Assembly (NCBI GenBank): GCA_946699065.1
Contig: CAMPDV010000914.1
Location: forward strand, 62,001-126,000
From: Loxodes magnus
Taxonomy: Eukaryota; Ciliophora; Karyorelictea; Loxodida; Loxodidae
DNA: 64,000 nt
Reading direction: 5' to 3'
In this document: piece by piece, positions 41,437 to 51,200 of the stretch
Layout of the letters: the number at the start of each line of letters is the position of its first letter
How positions within the stretch are numbered: the first letter of the stretch is position 1
Program-made: the position numbers and the translations under genes
The notes under the pieces: generated by a model
What the model was told of the DNA's origin: nothing
What the model saw: only the letters and a program-made list of their open reading frames with translations
Database searches by the model: none

Positions 41437-44400
41437 GTGGCTATATCCAGTGATTCAGAGTTCATTGTATCGGGAAGTAGAGATAATACGGTGAGACTAT
41501 GGAACTTCAAGACAGGTACCTGTAAGACCATGAGTGGTCACACTAGTGTTGTATATGCTGTGGCTATATCCAGTGATTCAGAGTTCATCGTATCGGGAAG
41601 TAGAGATAATACGGTGAGACTATGGAACTTCAAGACAGGTACCTGTAAGACCATGAGTGGTCACACTAGTGTTGTATATGCTGTGGCTATATCCAGTGAT
41701 TCAGAGTTCATCGCATCGGGAAGTAGAGATAATACGGTGAGACTATGGGACGTCAAGACAGGTACCTGTAAGACCATGAGTGTTCACACTAGTGTTGTAT
41801 ATGCTGTGGCTATATCCAGTGATTCAGAGTTCATTGTATCGGGAAGTAGAGATAATACGGTGAGACTATGGGACGTCAAGACAGGTACCTGTAAGACCAT
41901 GAGTGGTCACACTAGTGTTGTATATGCTGTGGCTATATCCAGTGATTCAGAGTTCATTGTATCGGGAAGTAGAGATAATACGGTGAGACTATGGGACGTC
42001 AAGACAGGTACCTGTAAGACCATGAGTGGTCACACACATTATGTATTATCTGTGGCTATATCCAGTGATTCAGAGTTCATTGTATCGGGAAGTAGAGATA
42101 ATACGGTGAGACTATGGAACTTCAAGACAGGTACCTGTAAGACCATGAGTGGTCACACTAGTGTTGTATATGCTGTGGCTATATCCAGTGATTCAGAGTT
42201 CATCGCATCGGGAAGTAGAGATAATACGGTGAGACTATGGAACTTCAAGACAGGTACCTGTAAGACCATGAGTGGTCACACTAGTGTTGTATATGCTGTG
42301 GCTATATCCAGTGATTCAGAGTTCATTGTATCGGGAAGTAGAGATAATACGGTGAGACTATGGGACGTCAAGACAGGTACCTGTAAGACCATGAGTGGTC
42401 ACACTAGTGTTGTATATGCTGTGGCTATATCCAGTGATTCAGAGTTCATTGTATCGGGAAGTAGAGATAATACGGTGAGACTATGGGACGTCAAGACAGG
42501 TACCTGTAAGACCATGAGTGGTCACACTAGTGTTGTATATGCTGTGGCTATATCCAGTGATTCAGAGTTCATTGTATCGGGAAGTAGAGATAATACGGTG
42601 AGACTATGGGACGTCAAGACAGGTACCTGTAAGACCATGAGTGGTCACACTAGTGTTGTATATGCTGTGGCTATATCCAGTGATTCAGAGTTCATCGTAT
42701 CGGGAAGTAGAGATAATACGGTGAGACTATGGGACGTCAAGACAGGTACCTGTAAGACCATGAGTGGTCACACAGGTTATGTATTATCTGTGGCTATATC
42801 CAGTGATTCAGAGTTCATTGTATCGGGAAGTAGAGATAATACGGTGAGACTATGGAACTTCAAGACAGGTACCTGTAAGACCATGAGTGGTCACACACAT
42901 TATGTATTATCTGTGGCTATATCCAGTGATTCAGAGTTCATTGTATCGGGAAGTAGAGATAATACGGTGAGACTATGGGACGTCAAGACAGGTACCTGTA
43001 AGACCATGAGTGGTCACACTAATTCTGTATTATCTGTGGCTATATCTAGTGATTCAGAGTTCATTGTATCGGGAAGTAGAGATAATACGGTGAGACTATG
43101 GAACTTCAAGACAGGTACCTGTAAGACCATGAGTGGTCACACACATTATGTATTATCTGTGGCTATATCCAGTGATTCAGAGTTCATTGTATCGGGAAGT
43201 AGAGATAATACGGTGAGACTATGGGACGTCAAGACAGGTACCTGTAAGACCATGAGTGGTCACACTAATTCTGTATTATCTGTGGCTATATCTAGTGATT
43301 CAGAGTTCATTGTATCGGGAAGTAGAGATAATACGGTGAGACTATGGAACTTCAAGACAGGTACCTGTAAGACCATGAGTGGTCACACTAGTGTTGTATA
43401 TGCTGTGGCTATATCCAGTGATTCAGAGTTCATCGCATCGGGAAGTAGAGATAATACGGTGAGACTATGGAACTTCAAGACAGGTACCTGTAAGACCATG
43501 AGTGGTCACACTAGTGTTGTATATGCTGTGGCTATATCCAGTGATTCAGAGTTCATCGCATCGGGAAGTAGAGATAATACGGTGAGACTATGGAACTTCA
43601 AGACAGGTACCTGTAAGACCATGAGTGGTCACACTAGTGTTGTATATGCTGTGGCTATATCCAGTGATTCAGAGTTCATTGTATCGGGAAGTAGAGATAA
43701 TACGGTGAGACTATGGGACGTCAAGACAGGTACCTGTAAGACCATGAGTGGTCACACTAGTGTTGTATATGCTGTGGCTATATCCAGTGATTCAGAGTTC
43801 ATTGTATCGGGAAGTAGAGATAATACGGTGAGACTATGGGACGTCAAGACAGGTACCTGTAAGACCATGAGTGGTCACACTAGTGTTGTATATGCTGTGG
43901 CTATATCCAGTGATTCAGAGTTCATCGTATCGGGAAGTTATGATTATACGGTGAGACTATGGGACGTCAAGACAGGTACCTGTAAGACCATGAGTGGTCA
44001 CACAGGTTATGTATTATCTGTAGCTATATCCAGTGATTCAGAGTTCATCGTATCGGTAAGTAATGATTATACGGTGAGACTATGGGACGTCAAGACAGGT
44101 ACCTGTAAGACCATGAGTGGTCACACTAGTTATGTATCATCTGTGGCTATATCCAGTGATTCAGAGTTCATCGTATCGGGAAGTCATGATTATACGGTGA
44201 GACTATGGGACGTCAAGACAGGTACCTGTAAGATCATGAGTGGTCACACTAATTCTGTATTATCTGTGGCTATATCTAGTGATTCAGAGTTCATTGTATC
44301 GGGAAGTAGAGATAATACGGTGAGACTATGGAACTTCAAGACAGGTACCTGTAAGACCATGAGTGGTCACACACATTATGTATTATCTGTGGCTATATCC

Positions 44401-45177
44401 AGTGATTCAGAGTTCATTGTATCGGGAAGTAGAGATAATACGGTGAGACTATGGGACGTCAAGACAGGTACCTGTAAGACCATGAGTGGTCACACTAATT
44501 CTGTATTATCTGTGGCTATATCTAGTGATTCAGAGTTCATTGTATCGGGAAGTAGAGATAATACGGTGAGACTATGGAACTTCAAGACAGGTACCTGTAA
44601 GACCATGAGTTGTCACACTAGTTATGTATCATCTGTGGCTATATCCAGTGATTCAGAGTTCATTGTATCGGGAAGTAGAGATAATACGGTGAGACTATGG
44701 GACGTCAAGACAGGTACCTGTAAGACCATGAGTGGTCACACTAATTCTGTATTATCTGTGGCTATATCTAGTGATTCAGAGTTCATTGTATCGGGAAGTA
44801 GAGATAATACGGTGAGACTATGGAACTTCAAGACAGGTACCTGTAAGACCATGAGTGGTCACACACATTATGTATTATCTGTGGCTATATCCAGTGATTC
44901 AGAGTTCATTGTATCGGGAAGTAGAGATAATACGGTGAGACTATGGGACGTCAAGACAGGTACCTGTAAGACCATGAGTGGTCACACTAGTGTTGTATAT
45001 GCTGTGGCTATATCCAGTGATTCAGAGTTCATTGTATCGGGAAGTAGAGATAATACGGTGAGACTATGGGACGTCAAGACAGGTACCTGTAAGACCATGA
45101 GTGGTCACACTAATTCTGTATTATCTGTGGCTATATCTAGTGATTCAGAGTTCATTGTATCGGGAGGTTATGATTAA
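41437..45177 (+). CDS. WD40 array segment, 1246 codons (30 units)
   Basis: Second-longest standard-code segment, closing at GGYD-TAA (45175-45177). It opens with NFKTG twice, FIASGS and MSVHT, then SVVY-RDN and alternating HYVL/NSVL with NFKTG. A YDY, NDY (SVS, gtaagt at 44056), HDY stretch lies at about 43930-44230. One unit has MSCHT (G34 to C, about 44610) and one has gtagct for V1-A2. Its first and last parts match 45496-47883, which is 11 units shorter, so one arose from the other by an 11-unit loss or gain. Confidence 0.5.
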   Translation: MAISSDSEFIVSGSRDNTVRLWNFKTGTCKTMSGHTSVVYAVAISSDSEFIVSGSRDNTVRLWNFKTGTCKTMSGHTSVVYAVAISSDSEFIASGSRDNTVRLWDVKTGTCKTMSVHTSVVYAVAISSDSEFIVSGSRDNTVRLWDVKTGTCKTMSGHTSVVYAVAISSDSEFIVSGSRDNTVRLWDVKTGTCKTMSGHTHYVLSVAISSDSEFIVSGSRDNTVRLWNFKTGTCKTMSGHTSVVYAVAISSDSEFIASGSRDNTVRLWNFKTGTCKTMSGHTSVVYAVAISSDSEFIVSGSRDNTVRLWDVKTGTCKTMSGHTSVVYAVAISSDSEFIVSGSRDNTVRLWDVKTGTCKTMSGHTSVVYAVAISSDSEFIVSGSRDNTVRLWDVKTGTCKTMSGHTSVVYAVAISSDSEFIVSGSRDNTVRLWDVKTGTCKTMSGHTGYVLSVAISSDSEFIVSGSRDNTVRLWNFKTGTCKTMSGHTHYVLSVAISSDSEFIVSGSRDNTVRLWDVKTGTCKTMSGHTNSVLSVAISSDSEFIVSGSRDNTVRLWNFKTGTCKTMSGHTHYVLSVAISSDSEFIVSGSRDNTVRLWDVKTGTCKTMSGHTNSVLSVAISSDSEFIVSGSRDNTVRLWNFKTGTCKTMSGHTSVVYAVAISSDSEFIASGSRDNTVRLWNFKTGTCKTMSGHTSVVYAVAISSDSEFIASGSRDNTVRLWNFKTGTCKTMSGHTSVVYAVAISSDSEFIVSGSRDNTVRLWDVKTGTCKTMSGHTSVVYAVAISSDSEFIVSGSRDNTVRLWDVKTGTCKTMSGHTSVVYAVAISSDSEFIVSGSYDYTVRLWDVKTGTCKTMSGHTGYVLSVAISSDSEFIVSVSNDYTVRLWDVKTGTCKTMSGHTSYVSSVAISSDSEFIVSGSHDYTVRLWDVKTGTCKIMSGHTNSVLSVAISSDSEFIVSGSRDNTVRLWNFKTGTCKTMSGHTHYVLSVAISSDSEFIVSGSRDNTVRLWDVKTGTCKTMSGHTNSVLSVAISSDSEFIVSGSRDNTVRLWNFKTGTCKTMSCHTSYVSSVAISSDSEFIVSGSRDNTVRLWDVKTGTCKTMSGHTNSVLSVAISSDSEFIVSGSRDNTVRLWNFKTGTCKTMSGHTHYVLSVAISSDSEFIVSGSRDNTVRLWDVKTGTCKTMSGHTSVVYAVAISSDSEFIVSGSRDNTVRLWDVKTGTCKTMSGHTNSVLSVAISSDSEFIVSGGYD

Positions 45178-45180
45178 ACG

Positions 45181-45486
45181 GTGAGACTATGGGACGTCAA
45201 GACAGGTACCTGTAAGACTATGAGTGGTCACACTAGTGTTGTATATGCTGTGGCTATATCCAGTGATTCAGAGTTCATTGTATCGGGAAGTAGAGATGAG
45301 ACGGTGAGACTATGGGACGTCAAGACAGGTAGCTGTAAGACTATGAGTGGTCACACAGTTTCTGTATCATCTGTGGCTATATCCAGTGATTCAGAGTTCA
45401 TTGTATCGGGAAGTAGAGATGAGACGGTGAGACTATGGGACGTCAAGACAGGTACCTGTAAGACTATGAGTGGTCACGCAAATTAG
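45181..45486 (+). CDS. Cassette SVVY-RDE / VSVS-RDE / HAN-TAG, 101 codons
   Basis: Same position and ends as the cassette at 30913, but the first step is SVVYAVA instead of NSVS and I10 is ATT. The RDE residues and the aagact spelling are kept, so only the inter-blade step was exchanged. Confidence 0.4.
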   Translation: MRLWDVKTGTCKTMSGHTSVVYAVAISSDSEFIVSGSRDETVRLWDVKTGSCKTMSGHTVSVSSVAISSDSEFIVSGSRDETVRLWDVKTGTCKTMSGHAN

Positions 45487-45495
45487 GTATATGCT

Positions 45496-47883
45496 GTGGC
45501 TATATCCAGTGATTCAGAGTTCATTGTATCGGGAAGTAGAGATAATACGGTGAGACTATGGAACTTCAAGACAGGTACCTGTAAGACCATGAGTGGTCAC
45601 ACTAGTGTTGTATATGCTGTGGCTATATCCAGTGATTCAGAGTTCATCGTATCGGGAAGTAGAGATAATACGGTGAGACTATGGAACTTCAAGACAGGTA
45701 CCTGTAAGACCATGAGTGGTCACACTAGTGTTGTATATGCTGTGGCTATATCCAGTGATTCAGAGTTCATCGCATCGGGAAGTAGAGATAATACGGTGAG
45801 ACTATGGGACGTCAAGACAGGTACCTGTAAGACCATGAGTGTTCACACTAGTGTTGTATATGCTGTGGCTATATCCAGTGATTCAGAGTTCATTGTATCG
45901 GGAAGTAGAGATAATACGGTGAGACTATGGGACGTCAAGACAGGTACCTGTAAGACCATGAGTGGTCACACTAGTGTTGTATATGCTGTGGCTATATCCA
46001 GTGATTCAGAGTTCATTGTATCGGGAAGTAGAGATAATACGGTGAGACTATGGGACGTCAAGACAGGTACCTGTAAGACCATGAGTGGTCACACACATTA
46101 TGTATTATCTGTGGCTATATCCAGTGATTCAGAGTTCATTGTATCGGGAAGTAGAGATAATACGGTGAGACTATGGAACTTCAAGACAGGTACCTGTAAG
46201 ACCATGAGTGGTCACACTAGTGTTGTATATGCTGTGGCTATATCCAGTGATTCAGAGTTCATCGCATCGGGAAGTAGAGATAATACGGTGAGACTATGGA
46301 ACTTCAAGACAGGTACCTGTAAGACCATGAGTGGTCACACTAGTGTTGTATATGCTGTGGCTATATCCAGTGATTCAGAGTTCATTGTATCGGGAAGTAG
46401 AGATAATACGGTGAGACTATGGGACGTCAAGACAGGTACCTGTAAGACCATGAGTGGTCACACTAGTGTTGTATATGCTGTGGCTATATCCAGTGATTCA
46501 GAGTTCATTGTATCGGGAAGTAGAGATAATACGGTGAGACTATGGGACGTCAAGACAGGTACCTGTAAGACCATGAGTGGTCACACTAGTGTTGTATATG
46601 CTGTGGCTATATCCAGTGATTCAGAGTTCATCGTATCGGGAAGTTATGATAATACGGTGAGACTATGGGACGTCAAGACAGGTACCTGTAAGACCATGAG
46701 TGGTCACACAGGTTATGTATTATCTGTGGCTATATCCAGTGATTCAGAGTTCATTGTATCGGGAAGTAGAGATAATACGGTGAGACTATGGAACTTCAAG
46801 ACAGGTACCTGTAAGACCATGAGTGGTCACACACATTATGTATTATCTGTGGCTATATCCAGTGATTCAGAGTTCATTGTATCGGGAAGTAGAGATAATA
46901 CGGTGAGACTATGGGACGTCAAGACAGGTACCTGTAAGACCATGAGTGGTCACACTAATTCTGTATTATCTGTGGCTATATCTAGTGATTCAGAGTTCAT
47001 TGTATCGGGAAGTAGAGATAATACGGTGAGACTATGGAACTTCAAGACAGGTACCTGTAAGACCATGAGTGGTCACACACATTATGTATTATCTGTGGCT
47101 ATATCCAGTGATTCAGAGTTCATTGTATCGGGAAGTAGAGATAATACGGTGAGACTATGGGACGTCAAGACAGGTACCTGTAAGACCATGAGTGGTCACA
47201 CTAATTCTGTATTATCTGTGGCTATATCTAGTGATTCAGAGTTCATTGTATCGGGAAGTAGAGATAATACGGTGAGACTATGGAACTTCAAGACAGGTAC
47301 CTGTAAGACCATGAGTGGTCACACAGGTTATGTATTATCTGTGGCTATATCCAGTGATTCAGAGTTCATTGTATCGGGAAGTAGAGATAATACGGTGAGA
47401 CTATGGGACGTCAAGACAGGTACCTGTAAGACCATGAGTGGTCACACTAATTCTGTATTATCTGTGGCTATATCTAGTGATTCAGAGTTCATTGTATCGG
47501 GAAGTAGAGATAATACGGTGAGACTATGGAACTTCAAGACAGGTACCTGTAAGACCATGAGTGGTCACACACATTATGTATTATCTGTGGCTATATCCAG
47601 TGATTCAGAGTTCATTGTATCGGGAAGTAGAGATAATACGGTGAGACTATGGGACGTCAAGACAGGTACCTGTAAGACCATGAGTGGTCACACTAGTGTT
47701 GTATATGCTGTGGCTATATCCAGTGATTCAGAGTTCATTGTATCGGGAAGTAGAGATAATACGGTGAGACTATGGGACGTCAAGACAGGTACCTGTAAGA
47801 CCATGAGTGGTCACACTAATTCTGTATTATCTGTGGCTATATCTAGTGATTCAGAGTTCATTGTATCGGGAGGTTATGATTAA
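45496..47883 (+). CDS. WD40 array segment, 795 codons (19 units)
   Basis: Shorter copy of 41437-45177. It shares the opening (NFKTG, NFKTG, FIASGS, MSVHT), the HYVL/NSVL alternation and the closing GGYD-TAA (47881-47883). It lacks the YDY/NDY/HDY stretch and the MSCHT unit, and has YDN at about 46634. Confidence 0.45.
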   Translation: MAISSDSEFIVSGSRDNTVRLWNFKTGTCKTMSGHTSVVYAVAISSDSEFIVSGSRDNTVRLWNFKTGTCKTMSGHTSVVYAVAISSDSEFIASGSRDNTVRLWDVKTGTCKTMSVHTSVVYAVAISSDSEFIVSGSRDNTVRLWDVKTGTCKTMSGHTSVVYAVAISSDSEFIVSGSRDNTVRLWDVKTGTCKTMSGHTHYVLSVAISSDSEFIVSGSRDNTVRLWNFKTGTCKTMSGHTSVVYAVAISSDSEFIASGSRDNTVRLWNFKTGTCKTMSGHTSVVYAVAISSDSEFIVSGSRDNTVRLWDVKTGTCKTMSGHTSVVYAVAISSDSEFIVSGSRDNTVRLWDVKTGTCKTMSGHTSVVYAVAISSDSEFIVSGSYDNTVRLWDVKTGTCKTMSGHTGYVLSVAISSDSEFIVSGSRDNTVRLWNFKTGTCKTMSGHTHYVLSVAISSDSEFIVSGSRDNTVRLWDVKTGTCKTMSGHTNSVLSVAISSDSEFIVSGSRDNTVRLWNFKTGTCKTMSGHTHYVLSVAISSDSEFIVSGSRDNTVRLWDVKTGTCKTMSGHTNSVLSVAISSDSEFIVSGSRDNTVRLWNFKTGTCKTMSGHTGYVLSVAISSDSEFIVSGSRDNTVRLWDVKTGTCKTMSGHTNSVLSVAISSDSEFIVSGSRDNTVRLWNFKTGTCKTMSGHTHYVLSVAISSDSEFIVSGSRDNTVRLWDVKTGTCKTMSGHTSVVYAVAISSDSEFIVSGSRDNTVRLWDVKTGTCKTMSGHTNSVLSVAISSDSEFIVSGGYD

Positions 47884-47886
47884 ACG

Positions 47887-48192
47887 GTGAGACTATGGGA
47901 CGTCAAGACAGGTACCTGTAAGACTATGAGTGGTCACACTAGTGTTGTATATGCTGTGGCTATATCCAGTGATTCAGAGTTCATCGTATCGGGAAGTAGA
48001 GATGAGACGGTGAGACTATGGGACGTCAAGACAGGTAGCTGTAAGACTATGAGTGGTCACACAGTTTCTGTATCATCTGTGGCTATATCCAGTGATTCAG
48101 AGTTCATCGTATCGGGAAGTAGAGATGAGACGGTGAGACTATGGGACGTCAAGACAGGTACCTGTAAGACTATGAGTGGTCACGCAAATTAG
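47887..48192 (+). CDS. Cassette SVVY-RDE / VSVS-RDE / HAN-TAG, 101 codons
   Basis: Fourth copy of the RDE cassette, like 45181-45486 but with ATC for I10. It is the last HAN-TAG in the window (48190-48192). Confidence 0.4.
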   Translation: MRLWDVKTGTCKTMSGHTSVVYAVAISSDSEFIVSGSRDETVRLWDVKTGSCKTMSGHTVSVSSVAISSDSEFIVSGSRDETVRLWDVKTGTCKTMSGHAN

Positions 48193-48201
48193 GTATATGC
48201 T

Positions 48202-51200
48202 GTGGCTATATCCAGTGATTCAGAGTTCATTGTATCGGAAAGTAGAGATAATACGGTGAGACTATGGAACTTCAAGACAGGTACCTGTAAGACCATGAGT
48301 GGTCACACTAGTGTTGTATATGCTGTGGCTATATCCAGTGATTCAGAGTTCATTGTATCGGGAAGTAGAGATAATACGGTGAGACTATGGAACTTCAAGA
48401 CAGGTACCTGTAAGACCATGAGTGGTCACACTAGTGTTGTATATGCTGTGGCTATATCCAGTGATTCAGAGTTCATCGTATCGGGAAGTAGAGATAATAC
48501 GGTGAGACTATGGAACTTCAAGACAGGTACCTGTAAGACCATGAGTGGTCACACTAGTGTTGTATATGCTGTGGCTATATCCAGTGATTCAGAGTTCATT
48601 GTATCGGGAAGTAGAGATAATACGGTGAGACTATGGGACGTCAAGACAGGTACCTGTAAGACCATGAGTGTTCACACTAGTGTTGTATATGCTGTGGCTA
48701 TATCCAGTGATTCAGAGTTCATTGTATCGGGAAGTAGAGATAATACGGTGAGACTATGGGACGTCAAGACAGGTACCTGTAAGACCATGAGTGGTCACAC
48801 TAGTGTTGTATATGCTGTGGCTATATCCAGTGATTCAGAGTTCATCGTATCGGGAAGTTATGATAATACGGTGAGACTATGGGACGTCAAGACAGGTACC
48901 TGTAAGACCATGAGTGGTCACACTAGTGTTGTATATGCTGTGGCTATATCCAGTGATTCAGAGTTCATTGTATCGGGAAGTAGAGATAATACGGTGAGAC
49001 TATGGGACGTCAAGACAGGTACCTGTAAGACCATGAGTGGTCACACAGATTATGTATTATCTGTGGCTATATCCAGTGATTCAGAGTTCATTGTATCGGG
49101 AAGTAGAGATAATACGGTGAGACTATGGAACTTCAAGACAGGTACCTGTAAGACCATGAGTGGTCACACTAGTGTTGTATATGCTGTGGCTATATCCAGT
49201 GATTCAGAGTTCATCGCATCGGGAAGTAGAGATAATACGGTGAGACTATGGAACTTCAAGACAGGTACCTGTAAGACCATGAGTGGTCACACTAGTGTTG
49301 TATATGCTGTGGCTATATCCAGTGATTCAGAGTTCATTGTATCGGGAAGTAGAGATAATACGGTGAGACTATGGGACGTCAAGACAGGTACCTGTAAGAC
49401 CATGAGTGGTCACACTAGTGTTGTATATGCTGTGGCTATATCCAGTGATTCAGAGTTCATCGTATCGGGAAGTTATGATAATACGGTGAGACTATGGGAC
49501 GTCAAGACAGGTACCTGTAAGACCATGAGTGGTCACACAGGTTATGTATTATCTGTGGCTATATCCAGTGATTCAGAGTTCATTGTATCGGGAAGTAGAG
49601 ATAATACGGTGAGACTATGGGACGTCAAGACAGGTACCTGTAAGACCATGAGTGGTCACACTAGTGTTGTATATGCTGTGGCTATATCCAGTGATTCAGA
49701 GTTCATTGTATCGGGAAGTAGAGATAATACGGTGAGACTATGGGACGTCAAGACAGGTACCTGTAAGACCATGAGTGGTCACACAGATTATGTATTATCT
49801 GTGGCTATATCCAGTGATTCAGAGTTCATTGTATCGGGAAGTAGAGATAATACGGTGAGACTATGGGACGTCAAGACAGGTACCTGTAAGACCATGAGTG
49901 TTCACACTAGTGTTGTATATGCTGTGGCTATATCCAGTGATTCAGAGTTCATTGTATCGGGAAGTAGAGATAATACGGTGAGACTATGGGACGTCAAGAC
50001 AGGTACCTGTAAGACCATGAGTGGTCACACTAGTGTTGTATATGCTGTGGCTATATCCAGTGATTCAGAGTTCATCGTATCGGGAAGTTATGATAATACG
50101 GTGAGACTATGGGACGTCAAGACAGGTACCTGTAAGACCATGAGTGGTCACACAGGTTATGTATTATCTGTGGCTATATCCAGTGATTCAGAGTTCATTG
50201 TATCGGGAAGTAGAGATAATACGGTGAGACTATGGGACGTCAAGACAGGTACCTGTAAGACCATGAGTGGTCACACTAGTGTTGTATATGCTGTGGCTAT
50301 ATCCAGTGATTCAGAGTTCATTGTATCGGGAAGTAGAGATAATACGGTGAGACTATGGGACGTCAAGACAGGTACCTGTAAGACCATGAGTGGTCACACA
50401 GATTATGTATTATCTGTGGCTATATCCAGTGATTCAGAGTTCATTGTATCGGGAAGTAGAGATAATACGGTGAGACTATGGGACGTCAAGACAGGTACCT
50501 GTAAGACCATGAGTGTTCACACTAGTGTTGTATATGCTGTGGCTATATCCAGTGATTCAGAGTTCATTGTATCGGGAAGTAGAGATAATACGGTGAGACT
50601 ATGGGACGTCAAGACAGGTACCTGTAAGACCATGAGTGGTCACACTAGTGTTGTATATGCTGTGGCTATATCCAGTGATTCAGAGTTCATTGTATCGGGA
50701 AGTAGAGATAATACGGTGAGACTATGGGACGTCAAGACAGGTACCTGTAAGACCATGAGTGGTCACACAGATTATGTATTATCTGTGGCTATATCCAGTG
50801 ATTCAGAGTTCATTGTATCGGGAAGTAGAGATAATACGGTGAGACTATGGGACGTCAAGACAGGTACCTGTAAGACCATGAGTGGTCACACACATTATGT
50901 ATTATCTGTGGCTATATCCAGTGATTCAGAGTTCATTGTATCGGGAAGTAGAGATAATACGGTGAGACTATGGGACGTCAAGACAGGTACCTGTAAGACC
51001 ATGAGTGGTCACACTAGTGTTGTATATGCTGTGGCTATATCCAGTGATTCAGAGTTCATTGTATCGGGAAGTAGAGATAATACGGTGAGACTATGGGACG
51101 TCAAGACAGGTACCTGTAAGACCATGAGTGGTCACACTAGTGTTGTATATGCTGTGGCTATATCCAGTGATTCAGAGTTCATCGTATCGGGAAGTCATGA

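Larger units (their letters stand above)
27648..48192 (+). other. HAN-TAG codon at residue 38, nine copies
   Basis: TAG at 27648, 31216, 31831, 34537, 38104, 39088, 41425, 45484 and 48190. The unit reads G-H-A-N-TAG-V-Y-A-V, with T36 changed to A, and is always followed by an RDN unit. The spacings are whole numbers of units (29, 5, 22, 29, 8, 19, 33 and 22, apart from the one-base insertion at 30521), so this marker was copied with the higher-order repeats. Confidence 0.9.
41437..48192 (+). repeat. Paired 33-unit and 22-unit higher-order copies
   Basis: HAN-TAG spacing is 4059 bp (33 units, 41427 to 45486) then 2706 bp (22 units, 45486 to 48192), with no indel. Both begin with the same opening units, have the alternating HYVL/NSVL-NFKTG part, and end with GGYD-TAA and the RDE cassette. 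The length difference is exactly 11 units (1353 bp). Confidence 0.85.
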
